A stretch of DNA of 64,000 bases, taken from contig OZ244977.1 in assembly GCA_965222995.1 (NCBI GenBank), forward strand, positions 1,984,001 to 2,048,000. The letters are read 5' to 3'. Below, in pieces: positions 16,931 through 24,667 of the stretch. How positions within the stretch are numbered: the stretch's first letter is position 1; each line of letters opens with the position of its first letter. Under the pieces are notes generated by a model. The model was not told the DNA's origin, did not search any database, and worked only from the letters and a program-made list of their open reading frames with translations. The translations under genes were made by a program, and so were the position numbers. Source of the DNA: SB11 sp965222995. GTDB taxonomy: Bacteria; Bacteroidota; Bacteroidia; UBA8524.

Positions 16931-16967
16931 ACGGAAGGTTGATATGAATGGTATATCAACCTTCCGT
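16931..16967. other. Perfect 15-bp stem-loop between sigZ and the Cys-rich gene
   Basis: Arms ACGGAAGGTTGATAT (16931-16945) and ATATCAACCTTCCGT (16953-16967) pair without mismatch around a 7-base loop. It lies five bases past the stop of the Cys-rich gene and 12 bases before the sigZ start, both leftward. No T-tract follows on the transcribed strand (it reads TTAAAAAG). An attenuator or mRNA-stabilising stem is more likely than a simple terminator. Confidence 0.6.
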
Positions 16968-16972
16968 AACCC

Positions 16973-17095
16973 TTAACAGCAATCACAGTTCTTACAATCG
17001 CATTTTACACAAGGGCAATTACCCTTTGAGCAATCTTTACAATCACATGCCGAACATTGGCAATTGGTGCAGGTACATCCTTTTTTATTATTCAT
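16973..17095 (-). CDS. Metallothionein-like Cys-rich protein, 40 aa
   Basis: A short ORF from ATG at 17095 to TAA at 16973 encodes 40 residues, of which 14 are Cys, nearly all in CxC or CxxC pairs (CTCTNCQC, CDCKDC, KCDCKNCDCC). After a short MNNKKG start there are almost no hydrophobic residues. This is the composition of a metallothionein: cytosolic binding of copper, zinc or cadmium in thiolate clusters. It lies between the two-component genes and sigZ at the head of the metal-efflux cluster. I see no clear similarity to named bacterial metallothionein families. Confidence 0.8.
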   Translation of the reverse strand: MNNKKGCTCTNCQCSACDCKDCSKGNCPCVKCDCKNCDCC

Positions 17096-17223
17096 CGCTA
17101 TAAATTTTTGATTCACTTTATAGACTGTGAATGGTCAAAAAGGATACTCCATATTTTATTTTTTTCTACAAAAGGTTTTTCAACCTCTTGTTAAGTTATT
17201 GTATTGGTGGTCAGTTGCCTTCA

Positions 17224-17919
17224 TCACCATTTTTCCATAAAATCGTTTTTGTAGCTCTCACCAATTGGTAGCTTGGTATCGTCTAAAACGATTTGATTGC
17301 CTTCTACAAATTTTATGGCCAATCTATTCACAAGGTAGGAACGGTGAATCCTGTAAAAGTGAGATTGTGGTAAGTTTTCTTCAACGGATTTCATCGTGCC
17401 ATAAACCATTAATTTTCCATTGGATCTTGTGTGGTATGTTACATATTCACCATTGGACTGGATATACAGGATGTCGCTCAACTCTATCTTGTATATTTTT
17501 TTGTTTGATTTCAATTGGATGTTACCGGTCAATTCCTGCAGCGTATCATTTCCCATTTCAGGTTTTGTAAGTGACTGCCTTACTTTATTGATTGATTTCA
17601 AAAAGCGATGAAACTCAATGGGCTTCAACAGGTAATCTGCTACTTCCAATTCAAAACCTTCAACTGCATATTCCCGATAGGCGGTAGTTAAAATTACTTT
17701 GGGTTGTTTGATTAAGGTTCTTAAAAAATCTATCCCTGAAATGTCAGGCATATTAATATCCAGTAACAAAATATCTACTTCTCCTTTTTCCAATAAGGAC
17801 ATGCACTTTAAGGGGGATTTATACAGTCCAACAACTTCTAAATCCTCAATTTTATCGCAATAGTCATTGAGCAATAAACGAGCAGGTTCTTCATCATCTA
17901 CAATAACACACTTATACAT
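17224..17919 (-). CDS. LytTR-family response regulator, 231 aa
   Basis: An N-terminal receiver domain (about residues 1-115) has the acidic pair DDE near the start, the phospho-acceptor Asp54 in LLLDINMP and the conserved Lys of LLKPIEF. A C-terminal LytTR DNA-binding domain follows (about 130-231, with YIQSNGEYVTYHT and FYRIHRSYLVN). Its start overlaps the stop of the histidine kinase gene by eight bases, so the pair forms a two-component system. Its targets may include the metal genes downstream, but no binding repeats were identified. Confidence 0.92.
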   Translation of the reverse strand: MYKCVIVDDEEPARLLLNDYCDKIEDLEVVGLYKSPLKCMSLLEKGEVDILLLDINMPDISGIDFLRTLIKQPKVILTTAYREYAVEGFELEVADYLLKPIEFHRFLKSINKVRQSLTKPEMGNDTLQELTGNIQLKSNKKIYKIELSDILYIQSNGEYVTYHTRSNGKLMVYGTMKSVEENLPQSHFYRIHRSYLVNRLAIKFVEGNQIVLDDTKLPIGESYKNDFMEKW

Positions 17920-18919
17920 TGGCTGTTAGTTTTAATGAAACACTATACTCGGTTGCGGTCTGATCAACCTTAAACTCATGCTTACCTGGATATAGCAACT
18001 CCAATCTTCTGGTTACATTGGCTATTCCTATTCCCCTGGTATTGTCAACTGTTTTATCTCTACTGTAAGAGTTGGAGCAGTTAAAAATGATATGCCCCTC
18101 TTTTGATACTAATTCAATTGTGATGAACCCATTATCTACATCTTCAATGTTTCCATGTTTAAACGCATTTTCTACAAATGGAAGCAACAACATTGGTGCA
18201 ACTTTTTGATGCAACTCGGCTTTGGTGTAATCGAATCCAATGTTATCAATACTGCTATCTTTTAACTTATATAGGGCAATGAAGTTTTCCAGATAAGCCA
18301 CTTCATCTTTCAGGCTAACACTTCCTTCTTTTTCACCATACAAAGAGTAGTCGAGCATTTTTGATAACTGCATAACAGCCTCCGACCCTTTTGGAGAAGT
18401 TTTATATGTGAGGTAATAAATGTTGTTAAGCGTGTTGAACAAAAAATGCGGATTTATTTGTTGAACCAGAAATTGTTTTTCTGCAGTAATAATGGCCAAT
18501 TCCTTTTCCTCCTGGGACTTTTGCTTTTGAAAAACAAATAGGAAGAAGCTTAAAAATAATGCCAATGTGAGAGGCATAGCATACATAAGAATTACTTCCA
18601 CATTGATCAAGTGTTGAGCTTCTAATTGGTGCTGAGAATGTGCAATGTAGTGAGGTGTAAATCTTTCGGCATAGCTATTCAGTACTATACTCAATACAAC
18701 TATTATCAGATTTAGAAGAATGTAGGCTGCGTATTTTTTATACTCATAAAGTCGGGGCAATATCCACCTTAGATTGCTGTAAAAAACAAGGATTTGAGTA
18801 ACAACAATTGTTGAAGTTCTAATCACAGCCGTTTTAGAATCAACTGCGAAGTTGAAAACAACAAAAAGGGAGGCAGTGTATAAACTCCAAATGATGATAT
18901 ATATAAGCCTCCTTTGCAT
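17912..18919 (-). CDS. LytS-like sensor histidine kinase, 335 aa
   Basis: Four membrane helices (about residues 5-25, 33-50, 63-82 and 108-130) are followed by a His_kinase (PF06580-type) domain with the motif QINPHFLFNTLNN, His158 being the expected phosphorylation site, and by an HATPase region (LPFVENAFKHGN, RGIGIANVTRRL). There is no large periplasmic domain, so sensing is probably within the membrane. It partners the overlapping LytTR regulator. A TAACTTTG box sits four bases before its start codon. Confidence 0.92.
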   Translation of the reverse strand: MQRRLIYIIIWSLYTASLFVVFNFAVDSKTAVIRTSTIVVTQILVFYSNLRWILPRLYEYKKYAAYILLNLIIVVLSIVLNSYAERFTPHYIAHSQHQLEAQHLINVEVILMYAMPLTLALFLSFFLFVFQKQKSQEEKELAIITAEKQFLVQQINPHFLFNTLNNIYYLTYKTSPKGSEAVMQLSKMLDYSLYGEKEGSVSLKDEVAYLENFIALYKLKDSSIDNIGFDYTKAELHQKVAPMLLLPFVENAFKHGNIEDVDNGFITIELVSKEGHIIFNCSNSYSRDKTVDNTRGIGIANVTRRLELLYPGKHEFKVDQTATEYSVSLKLTANV

Positions 18920-18923
18920 CCTA

Positions 18924-18931
18924 CAAAGTTA
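18924..18931 (-). promoter_or_regulatory. Candidate -7 box (TAACTTTG) for the histidine kinase operon
   Basis: On the minus strand this reads TAACTTTG and ends four bases before the kinase start codon, implying a leaderless message. No TTTG lies at the usual -33 distance. Confidence 0.35.
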
Positions 18932-19221
18932 AGAATATAGATGTAAAGCCTTTGCTCATTTCAACGGATTCCCTATTATTTAATTGAATCAGGCTTCTTT
19001 TCAGTGAACCTTCCTTTTTACCCTATTAACCGCTTTTTTACGGTTCCATTTAATAATTCCCAGGCTTCATTGAATATTTTTTTTCGCTGTTTTTTCTGTC
19101 GATACTTTTGATTTCAAGTTAATGATTTACCGCTATGACAGGTAAGTTTTAGCGTTTTAAAAGCTCCCGGAAAACCGGACTATTGAAACGAAAAGTATGT
19201 TCAATTAAAATGAAGAAGTGT

Positions 19222-20232
19222 ATGGAAAATTCAGTTTTAAATTTGGTAGAGAACGCTACGTTTGCAAGATTAAAGACGTTTGAAAATCACAGCTTAGATT
19301 TTAAACTTGAACAATTTAGTGTTACCGGAAGTATTAAGGATAAAAATGCCCTGTACTTTATTACAGAGGCTAAGAAAAGAGGGTTGCTTGCCGAAGGTGG
19401 AACCATCATAGAATCAAGCTCTGGAAATTTTGGAATTGCACTCGCTGTAATTGGAAGGCAATTGGGTCATCCCGTTAAAATAGTGATTGACCAAAAAACT
19501 TCCCGTAGCATGAAACGCTTGCTCGAAATTTATGGGGCGGAAGTATTGGAGATTGGTTCAGAACATTGTGATGAAGCTGGCTCCATGCAAAAAGCCCGAA
19601 TGAATTATGCTCGACAAATTCAAGAAAAAATCCCAGGGAGCTGGTATGCCTGTCAGCACTTAAATCCTATGACAGCCGAAGTTCACTATCATTCAACAGC
19701 ATTGGAGATTGAAAAGCACTATAACGGTGCGCCTGATGCAATTGTTATGGGTGTATCGACTGCAGGTCAATTGGCTGGTATTTCACGATACTTTAGAGAA
19801 AAATATCCCAAAACAAAAATTTGGGGTGTTGATGTTAAAGGGTCGGGAGTATTTACAAAAGATAGACATCCCTATAAGATGACGGGCTTGGGCTTGTCTT
19901 TTCCTCCACCTGCCTTTGATTGGGATTTAGTTGATAGGGCATTTTGTGTTGATGATGAATTGAGCTTTTCGTTTTGCTATTACCTTGCCAGAGAAGAAGG
20001 ACTTTTGTTAGGAGCTTCGTCTGGTTCTGTAATTGCTGCAACGCTGAACGCATTGAAAACAGAGGTGGATTGTCAAAAAGTATGTATGATTAGTGCGGAT
20101 TCAGGTTTGAGATACCTGGATACCTTTTGTGATGAGCAATGGTTAAAAGAAAATAACTTGCGCATTTTTGACAAAAGTGAGTGCCTTGAAAAAATTGAAA
20201 CAGTAATTGAACACAAAAGACCTGAAAAATAA
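19222..20232 (+). CDS. sbnA: SbnA-like PLP-dependent synthase (2,3-diaminopropionate pathway), 336 aa
   Basis: A cysteine-synthase-fold enzyme. SVTGSIKDKNA contains the PLP lysine (Lys39), ESSSGNFG is the phosphate/substrate loop, GVSTAGQLAG binds the PLP phosphate and GASSGS is the C-terminal Ser motif. The family member SbnA joins O-phospho-L-serine and glutamate to give N-(1-amino-1-carboxyl-2-ethyl)glutamate, the precursor of 2,3-diaminopropionate. The SbnB partner is not present here. I prefer ATG 19222. ATG 19210 or TTG 19183 would extend the N-terminus. It overlaps the exporter gene by 26 bases. Confidence 0.82.
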   Translation: MENSVLNLVENATFARLKTFENHSLDFKLEQFSVTGSIKDKNALYFITEAKKRGLLAEGGTIIESSSGNFGIALAVIGRQLGHPVKIVIDQKTSRSMKRLLEIYGAEVLEIGSEHCDEAGSMQKARMNYARQIQEKIPGSWYACQHLNPMTAEVHYHSTALEIEKHYNGAPDAIVMGVSTAGQLAGISRYFREKYPKTKIWGVDVKGSGVFTKDRHPYKMTGLGLSFPPPAFDWDLVDRAFCVDDELSFSFCYYLAREEGLLLGASSGSVIAATLNALKTEVDCQKVCMISADSGLRYLDTFCDEQWLKENNLRIFDKSECLEKIETVIEHKRPEK

Positions 20233-21523
20233 AAGCTCCAATAGATCCAATGATGTTGTAAAACTTTGGAAGCAGTTTATACCGTTAAGCCTTACCGATA
20301 TGGCAATGGCTTTTGGTGAGCCTGTGAGAAATTTTGCGATTGCATCTCTGCCAAATGGCGGATTGAATTTAGCTGCTTTTGGAATTGCAAAAAGTTTAGC
20401 CAACTTTTTTGAAGCTCCTATTATTATGGTGCTTCATGCTTCTAATGCTTTAGCCCAGGATGCTGATAGTTCCAAGAAGTTTTTAAGGTTCACGTTAATA
20501 TTCTCGCTATTGCTTTCGGGAATATTTCTAAGCCTTTCTCTACCGGCTATTTTTGAATTTATTGGTGAGCAGGTTTTTAGTTTAAGCTTTGAAGTTTCGG
20601 ACACAACCCGAAAGATAGTTTATCTGATCTTTTTGTTCCCGTTTATCATTGGTTGGAGAAGGTATTTTCAAGGACTTCTTATCCAGCAAAAGAAAAACAA
20701 CGTAGTAGCACGGGCATCACTGGTAAGATTGTTTTTTGTCATTGTCATTCCACTTTTAGGAATGCAGTTATCCTGGTCGGGATTGACCTGTGCGATAGGC
20801 TCATTAATGGGAGGATTATTGGCTGAATCTATCTATGTAACTTTTTACTGTATCAAGTTCCACAGCTTTGATGAAGTGCAAACTCATCATGCAGAATCTT
20901 TACCGAAAACGTATAGCGAGATTTATCGTTATTATTTCCCTCTGGCTTACTCGATGGTGGTCATTTGGGGAACAAGGGCACTTTTGGTTTTCCTACTAAG
21001 TTTTGCCATTGACGCAAAAACCTCACTGATTCTCTGGCCAATTATTTGGGGGATTGTGCTGATAGTCTCCAACGGAACAAGGATGGTGCAACAGGTGTAC
21101 ATTTCAAGTAAAGACGATTTTTCAAAAGAAGCCATCAATAAGTTCTGCTTTTCTGTAGCAATGGCATTCACGCTAATCCTGGTTCTATTGATTATTACTC
21201 CCTGGGGCAATAGTATTCTGGCAATTTCGATGGGGCAGCTTGTCGAATATCAAAACGTGATTCTAAACTGTTTAGGTTACTTTCTGCTTTTTCCGGCTCT
21301 TACAACGCTTCAAAACATTCTGCAGGGGGAATTGATCATACAACAGAAAACAAAGGCTGTTGGACACGCAGCTATCCCTTCACACTTACTACTTGTCATT
21401 CTTGCTTATACTTTAATTAAGATGGATTTTTCAGGTATGACAGCTTTAGCTATTGCGCTAAATATTGGTTTGGTCTGTGAAATATTTTTTCTGTGGTTGT
21501 TGGGAAAGTCTCGCAATAAGTAA
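20207..21523 (+). CDS. MATE/MOP-superfamily-like exporter, 438 aa
   Basis: About twelve hydrophobic segments and a repeated two-half layout, with the N-terminal helix pattern of MATE-like transporters (FGEPVRNFAIASLPNGGLNLAAFGIAKSLANFFEAP). Its role is probably export of a small molecule made by the adjacent synthase, which is inferred from the overlap with the SbnA-like gene. The start is uncertain: TTG at 20207 lies inside the upstream gene, and no ATG is available before residue 31, so translation is likely coupled. Its 3' end recurs as a relic after the DUF1015 gene. Confidence 0.75.
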   Translation: MNTKDLKNKSSNRSNDVVKLWKQFIPLSLTDMAMAFGEPVRNFAIASLPNGGLNLAAFGIAKSLANFFEAPIIMVLHASNALAQDADSSKKFLRFTLIFSLLLSGIFLSLSLPAIFEFIGEQVFSLSFEVSDTTRKIVYLIFLFPFIIGWRRYFQGLLIQQKKNNVVARASLVRLFFVIVIPLLGMQLSWSGLTCAIGSLMGGLLAESIYVTFYCIKFHSFDEVQTHHAESLPKTYSEIYRYYFPLAYSMVVIWGTRALLVFLLSFAIDAKTSLILWPIIWGIVLIVSNGTRMVQQVYISSKDDFSKEAINKFCFSVAMAFTLILVLLIITPWGNSILAISMGQLVEYQNVILNCLGYFLLFPALTTLQNILQGELIIQQKTKAVGHAAIPSHLLLVILAYTLIKMDFSGMTALAIALNIGLVCEIFFLWLLGKSRNK

Positions 21524-21588
21524 TTCTTCAATAAAGTAGTAGCAACGAAGGTATTTACGCCTGCAAGACTATGTATAATTAAATAAGT

Positions 21589-22854
21589 ATGGCAAACATA
21601 AAACCTTTTAAAGCGTGGCGTTATCATTCACGTTTTAATGATAGTATTCACAATCTCACTTCGCCTCTTTTTGATGTTGTCTCTGAACGTTATCGTCAAA
21701 TATTGTATCAAAATCCTCTAAATAGCATACACTTATCTGTTCCAAATAGTGAATCTGTAGGGAAAGCTGCCGCTGTAACATTTGAAAAATGGAAACAAGA
21801 AAATATCGTGGTTCAGGATGAAAAACCAGCAATTTATGTTTACTATCAACATTTCAGTTTAAATAATGACAGAAAAAAATACTGCCGTAAGGGCTTTATT
21901 GCTTTTGTAAAAGCTTACGATTGGGACGAAAGAGTAGTTTTAAGACATGAAAATACAATCCCTAAAGCTGTGAATGATCGTCTTGATATATTAGAACAAT
22001 GTCAAATTAATGCAAGTCCTACACATGGTCTTTACAAAGATGAAGGCTTTGAGTTGGAAAAGTATATGGATGAATCCATGAAAAGTCCTATTTATGAAAT
22101 AGAGGACTATCAAGGTGTTCGAGATGTTTTAGCTGTTATTGACGATGAAGAAATCATCAAAAAATTTGTAAAAAAACTGGCAACTCAACAGGTTATTTTA
22201 GCTGACGGACATCACCGTTACTCCGGATCTGTAGCCTATCGTCAAAAACGCAAAAAAGAAAACCCTAATCATACAGAAAATGAAGGGTACAATTATCACA
22301 TGATGTTTTTGACCAATTCAGAATCTGATGATTTAAGAATATTACCTACACATCGTTTGATTTATGATTTACCAAACTTTGATGAGAAAGAAGTTTTAGA
22401 GAAAGTGGCAAAGTATTTTACCATTGGAGAAATAGAAACATCCAATGATTTGTTTCAAATTATCACAGGTAAAAAATGGACTTTTGGACTTGTTTTATCA
22501 GATAAAACCTATAAAATTCATCTGAATAATAAGCAAATTGAGAAATTGAAATGGGATCTTCCTATGGAAGTAAAAGAATTGGAACCAACTGTTTTACATT
22601 ATTTTGTAATAGAAAAGGTTCTAGGTATAGAAGGCAAAGACCAAAGAAGTAGCCCGCATATTTCTTTTGAGCGAAACTTTACAGAGTGTATGACCGAGGT
22701 TTTCAAACAGAAAGCCCAAATGGCGTTGATTATGAATGAAGTTCCAATTGAAACAGTCTATGAGGTTTGTCAAACAGGCTATACTATGCCTCAAAAATCC
22801 ACTTATTTCTATCCTAAAGCCATTGCTGGGTTTCTCTTTGGAAGCATCAAATAA
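21589..22854 (+). CDS. DUF1015-family protein, possible free serine kinase, 421 aa
   Basis: Full-length DUF1015 (members are about 400-430 residues). The conserved core includes VILADGHHRYSGSVAY, with Asp206-Gly-His-His-Arg210. This motif resembles the DGHHR of ParB-fold free serine kinases such as archaeal SerK and staphylococcal SbnI, which make O-phosphoserine. The kinase role is therefore an inference, supported by the neighbouring SbnA-like enzyme, whose substrate would be O-phosphoserine. No signal peptide is present. It begins 65 bases after the exporter gene. Confidence 0.8.
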   Translation: MANIKPFKAWRYHSRFNDSIHNLTSPLFDVVSERYRQILYQNPLNSIHLSVPNSESVGKAAAVTFEKWKQENIVVQDEKPAIYVYYQHFSLNNDRKKYCRKGFIAFVKAYDWDERVVLRHENTIPKAVNDRLDILEQCQINASPTHGLYKDEGFELEKYMDESMKSPIYEIEDYQGVRDVLAVIDDEEIIKKFVKKLATQQVILADGHHRYSGSVAYRQKRKKENPNHTENEGYNYHMMFLTNSESDDLRILPTHRLIYDLPNFDEKEVLEKVAKYFTIGEIETSNDLFQIITGKKWTFGLVLSDKTYKIHLNNKQIEKLKWDLPMEVKELEPTVLHYFVIEKVLGIEGKDQRSSPHISFERNFTECMTEVFKQKAQMALIMNEVPIETVYEVCQTGYTMPQKSTYFYPKAIAGFLFGSIK

Positions 22855-22884
22855 AAGATAAACTGTTTACAAGTAAGATACTTA

Positions 22885-22952
22885 GGGAATTGATCATACA
22901 GCAAAAAACAAAGGCTGTTGGGGAAGTCTTGTAATAAATAATCCTTCTATTG
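22885..22952 (+). pseudogene. Relic of the exporter gene 3' end
   Basis: Bases 22885-22921 match 21327-21363 inside the exporter gene at 35 of 37 positions. The following bases (22916-22948) match its last codons and downstream sequence (21497-21529) with a few changes. The intervening 130 or so bases of the gene are absent. It is therefore a diverged, internally deleted copy of the exporter 3' end placed beyond the DUF1015 gene, a scar of duplication or recombination. Confidence 0.7.
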
Positions 22953-22973
22953 TAGGAGTATCCTTTAAATGGA

Positions 22974-23039
22974 GATGCACCTTACTGACAAATCAGGGAT
23001 ACTGGCGAGTACCAACCTTAATCCATTAGCAGGTGCATC
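22974..23039. repeat. Inverted repeat in the 22.86-23.23 kb gap
   Basis: Perfect 9-base arms GATGCACCT (22974-22982) and AGGTGCATC (23031-23039) enclose 48 bases that include a shorter imperfect pair, GGATACT/GAGTACC. There is no ORF in this gap. It could be a folded RNA or a mobile-element remnant. Apart from this, the exporter relic and the small operator at 23170 I see nothing in the 375-base stretch. Confidence 0.35.
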
Positions 23040-23169
23040 ATTTTGACCAAAGATAAAGATTGTCATTTATTAAGCGAGTTAAATTCAACACAACTTAAAG
23101 TACACTTTAATTCTTGATAAGAAGAAGGGTGCTAATGATCCGGTTCTTTGTATTTTTTACAAACTAAAT

Positions 23170-23185
23170 ATACGAGTATTCGTAT
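23170..23185. promoter_or_regulatory. Operator-like palindrome ahead of the MerR-like gene
   Basis: ATACGA-GTAT-TCGTAT is a perfect inverted repeat ending 44 bases before the start at 23230. It runs into TTTATTTG, a 7/8 match to the TAnnTTTG box. The position suits autoregulation by the downstream regulator. Confidence 0.4.
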
Positions 23186-23229
23186 TTATTTGTATATTAG
23201 CAGAAATTATCCCAACGAAAAAGAGCCAG

Positions 23230-23994
23230 ATGGATATTAAAGATTTTCTTAAAGACCCAATTCATAAGTCAATTAGTGAGACATTAAATGAAAAAGTGTT
23301 ATCGAATAAGTACACCGATACTGCAGCTAGTACAATTAACACTTGGATAAATGATGGGTTAATGGATAATCTGCGTGATGGGTCGAGGAAATGGAGAAGG
23401 TTTTCGGTAATCGAAGCTATATGGATAAGCATCGTAATTGAGCTTAGAGATTTTGGGTTTCGAAAAGAAGCTATCAAGGTAACAAAAGATGAACTCCTTC
23501 CTTCTGCAGAGGAATTTGATACACCATACCCTTATTTGGAATACCACCTTATCACAACAATATTATATAAGAAACCTTATTTCATAGTTATTGACAAAGA
23601 TGGCCATGCTAATATTCTTGGTTATGAAACGTATGTTAATATGTTAAGCATTGAAGACGTTCCGACTTCCCATGTTGTGATCTCTCTAGGAGGATTGTAC
23701 GGAAAGCTCTTAAATAAAATTGACCGCATGAAAGCGGACTTTACGCAGTTTTTCAAACTCACCAACGAGGAACTTGAATTACTGTCATTCATAAAACAGA
23801 ATGACTTTCAAACCATAAAAATTGCACGGAGAAATGGTGAAATTGACAGACTTGAAGGGGTAGAAAGAATTGATCGAGAAAAACGAATTATCGACATCCT
23901 TAACGAAGGAGATTATCAAAATATAGAATTAAAACAGGAAGATGGAAAAATTGTATGTATCCATCGAACGATTAAGAAGAAAATAAGCAAATAA
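23230..23994 (+). CDS. MerR-like HTH regulator linked to serine recombinases, 254 aa
   Basis: Residues about 28-80 have the MerR-type winged helix-turn-helix layout (ASTINTWINDGLMDNL, then WRRFSVIEAIWISIVIELRDFGF). The C-terminal 170 residues match no effector domain that I recognise and lack metal-binding Cys. It lies 24 bases before two serine recombinase genes in the same direction, so a role as a directionality factor or element regulator is plausible. It could also be an independent regulator. Confidence 0.7.
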   Translation: MDIKDFLKDPIHKSISETLNEKVLSNKYTDTAASTINTWINDGLMDNLRDGSRKWRRFSVIEAIWISIVIELRDFGFRKEAIKVTKDELLPSAEEFDTPYPYLEYHLITTILYKKPYFIVIDKDGHANILGYETYVNMLSIEDVPTSHVVISLGGLYGKLLNKIDRMKADFTQFFKLTNEELELLSFIKQNDFQTIKIARRNGEIDRLEGVERIDREKRIIDILNEGDYQNIELKQEDGKIVCIHRTIKKKISK

Positions 23995-24018
23995 TTATTC
24001 ATTTAAAACTGGCGAGTT

Positions 24019-24339
24019 ATGAAAAATGTAATTCCTTATCAAAGGGTTTCTACCGGAAACCAAACCCACTCATTAAAAAAGCAGAGTGAACTAATTTCTA
24101 AGTATTGTTTAGAAAATCAATTTGTCATAGTAGAATCCTATTTGGATGTATGCTCTGATAAAGATTTCATTAGACCTCAATTTAATCGACTACTTCAAAT
24201 GTGTATGTCGAAACCGGAAAAAGTTGACATGATACTTGTTTCTGATTGGAGCCGATTTGGAAGGGATAAGACCGAGGTTGAGCAAATGGTCAATTCTTTA
24301 TCTGAACTAGGTATTGAAGTAAAAAGTATTAATGAGTAA
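24019..24339 (+). CDS. Serine recombinase catalytic domain only, 106 aa
   Basis: It contains the resolvase N-terminal elements: YQRVST with the nucleophile Ser11, the QSELISKYC helix, and DWSRFGRD with the catalytic Arg pair. It stops after ELGIEVKSINE, before the long E helix and DNA-binding domain. It is therefore either a truncated gene or a small partner of the large recombinase just downstream. The frame is intact from ATG to TAA. Confidence 0.8.
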   Translation: MKNVIPYQRVSTGNQTHSLKKQSELISKYCLENQFVIVESYLDVCSDKDFIRPQFNRLLQMCMSKPEKVDMILVSDWSRFGRDKTEVEQMVNSLSELGIEVKSINE

Positions 24340-24463
24340 GTAAATCTAACGAACAGGTTTCTTTAAACTGTAAACGTGTTATGATAAAAGGTCAAGCACA
24401 ATATCAAACTCACATTCCTACTTCTTATCGCTTAAAGCATGGAAGTATAGCGAAGTGCGAAAA

Positions 24464-24667
24464 ATGTATTCAACAGATAATGCCGAGCCGAATAATCAAA
24501 ACGAACAATTTACAGAGGGAGAGTTAAAAGTAGTAACCCTGGAAGAATTTCGACAATTCAAGGAACTCGATAAATACTCCGATGAAGAAGCCCTAGCGAT
24601 AATCAATTCAATCAAAGAGTTGTGTTTAATCGCTCACGAAATTATTACAAGTAATGAACAATCTTGA
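24464..24667 (+). CDS. Small acidic protein between recombinases, 67 aa
   Basis: An acidic helical protein (EGELKVVTLEEFRQFKELDKYSDEEALAIINSIKELC) whose stop overlaps the start of the large serine recombinase by 14 bases, suggesting coupling. GTG at 24455 is an alternative start three codons upstream. No family is recognised. Its place suggests an accessory or directionality protein, as found beside some large serine recombinases. Confidence 0.6.
   Translation: MYSTDNAEPNNQNEQFTEGELKVVTLEEFRQFKELDKYSDEEALAIINSIKELCLIAHEIITSNEQS

Noticed and set aside
16931..16967. The 15-bp stem-loop as an intrinsic terminator of the Cys-rich gene
   Set aside because: No T-run follows the stem on the transcribed strand, so it was described as a stem-loop of unknown role.
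22885..22921. The exporter-derived repeat as a target-site duplication of an inserted element
   Set aside because: It is 37 bases plus a further match and has diverged and lost internal sequence, unlike the short identical duplications made by transposases. No transposase lies between the copies.
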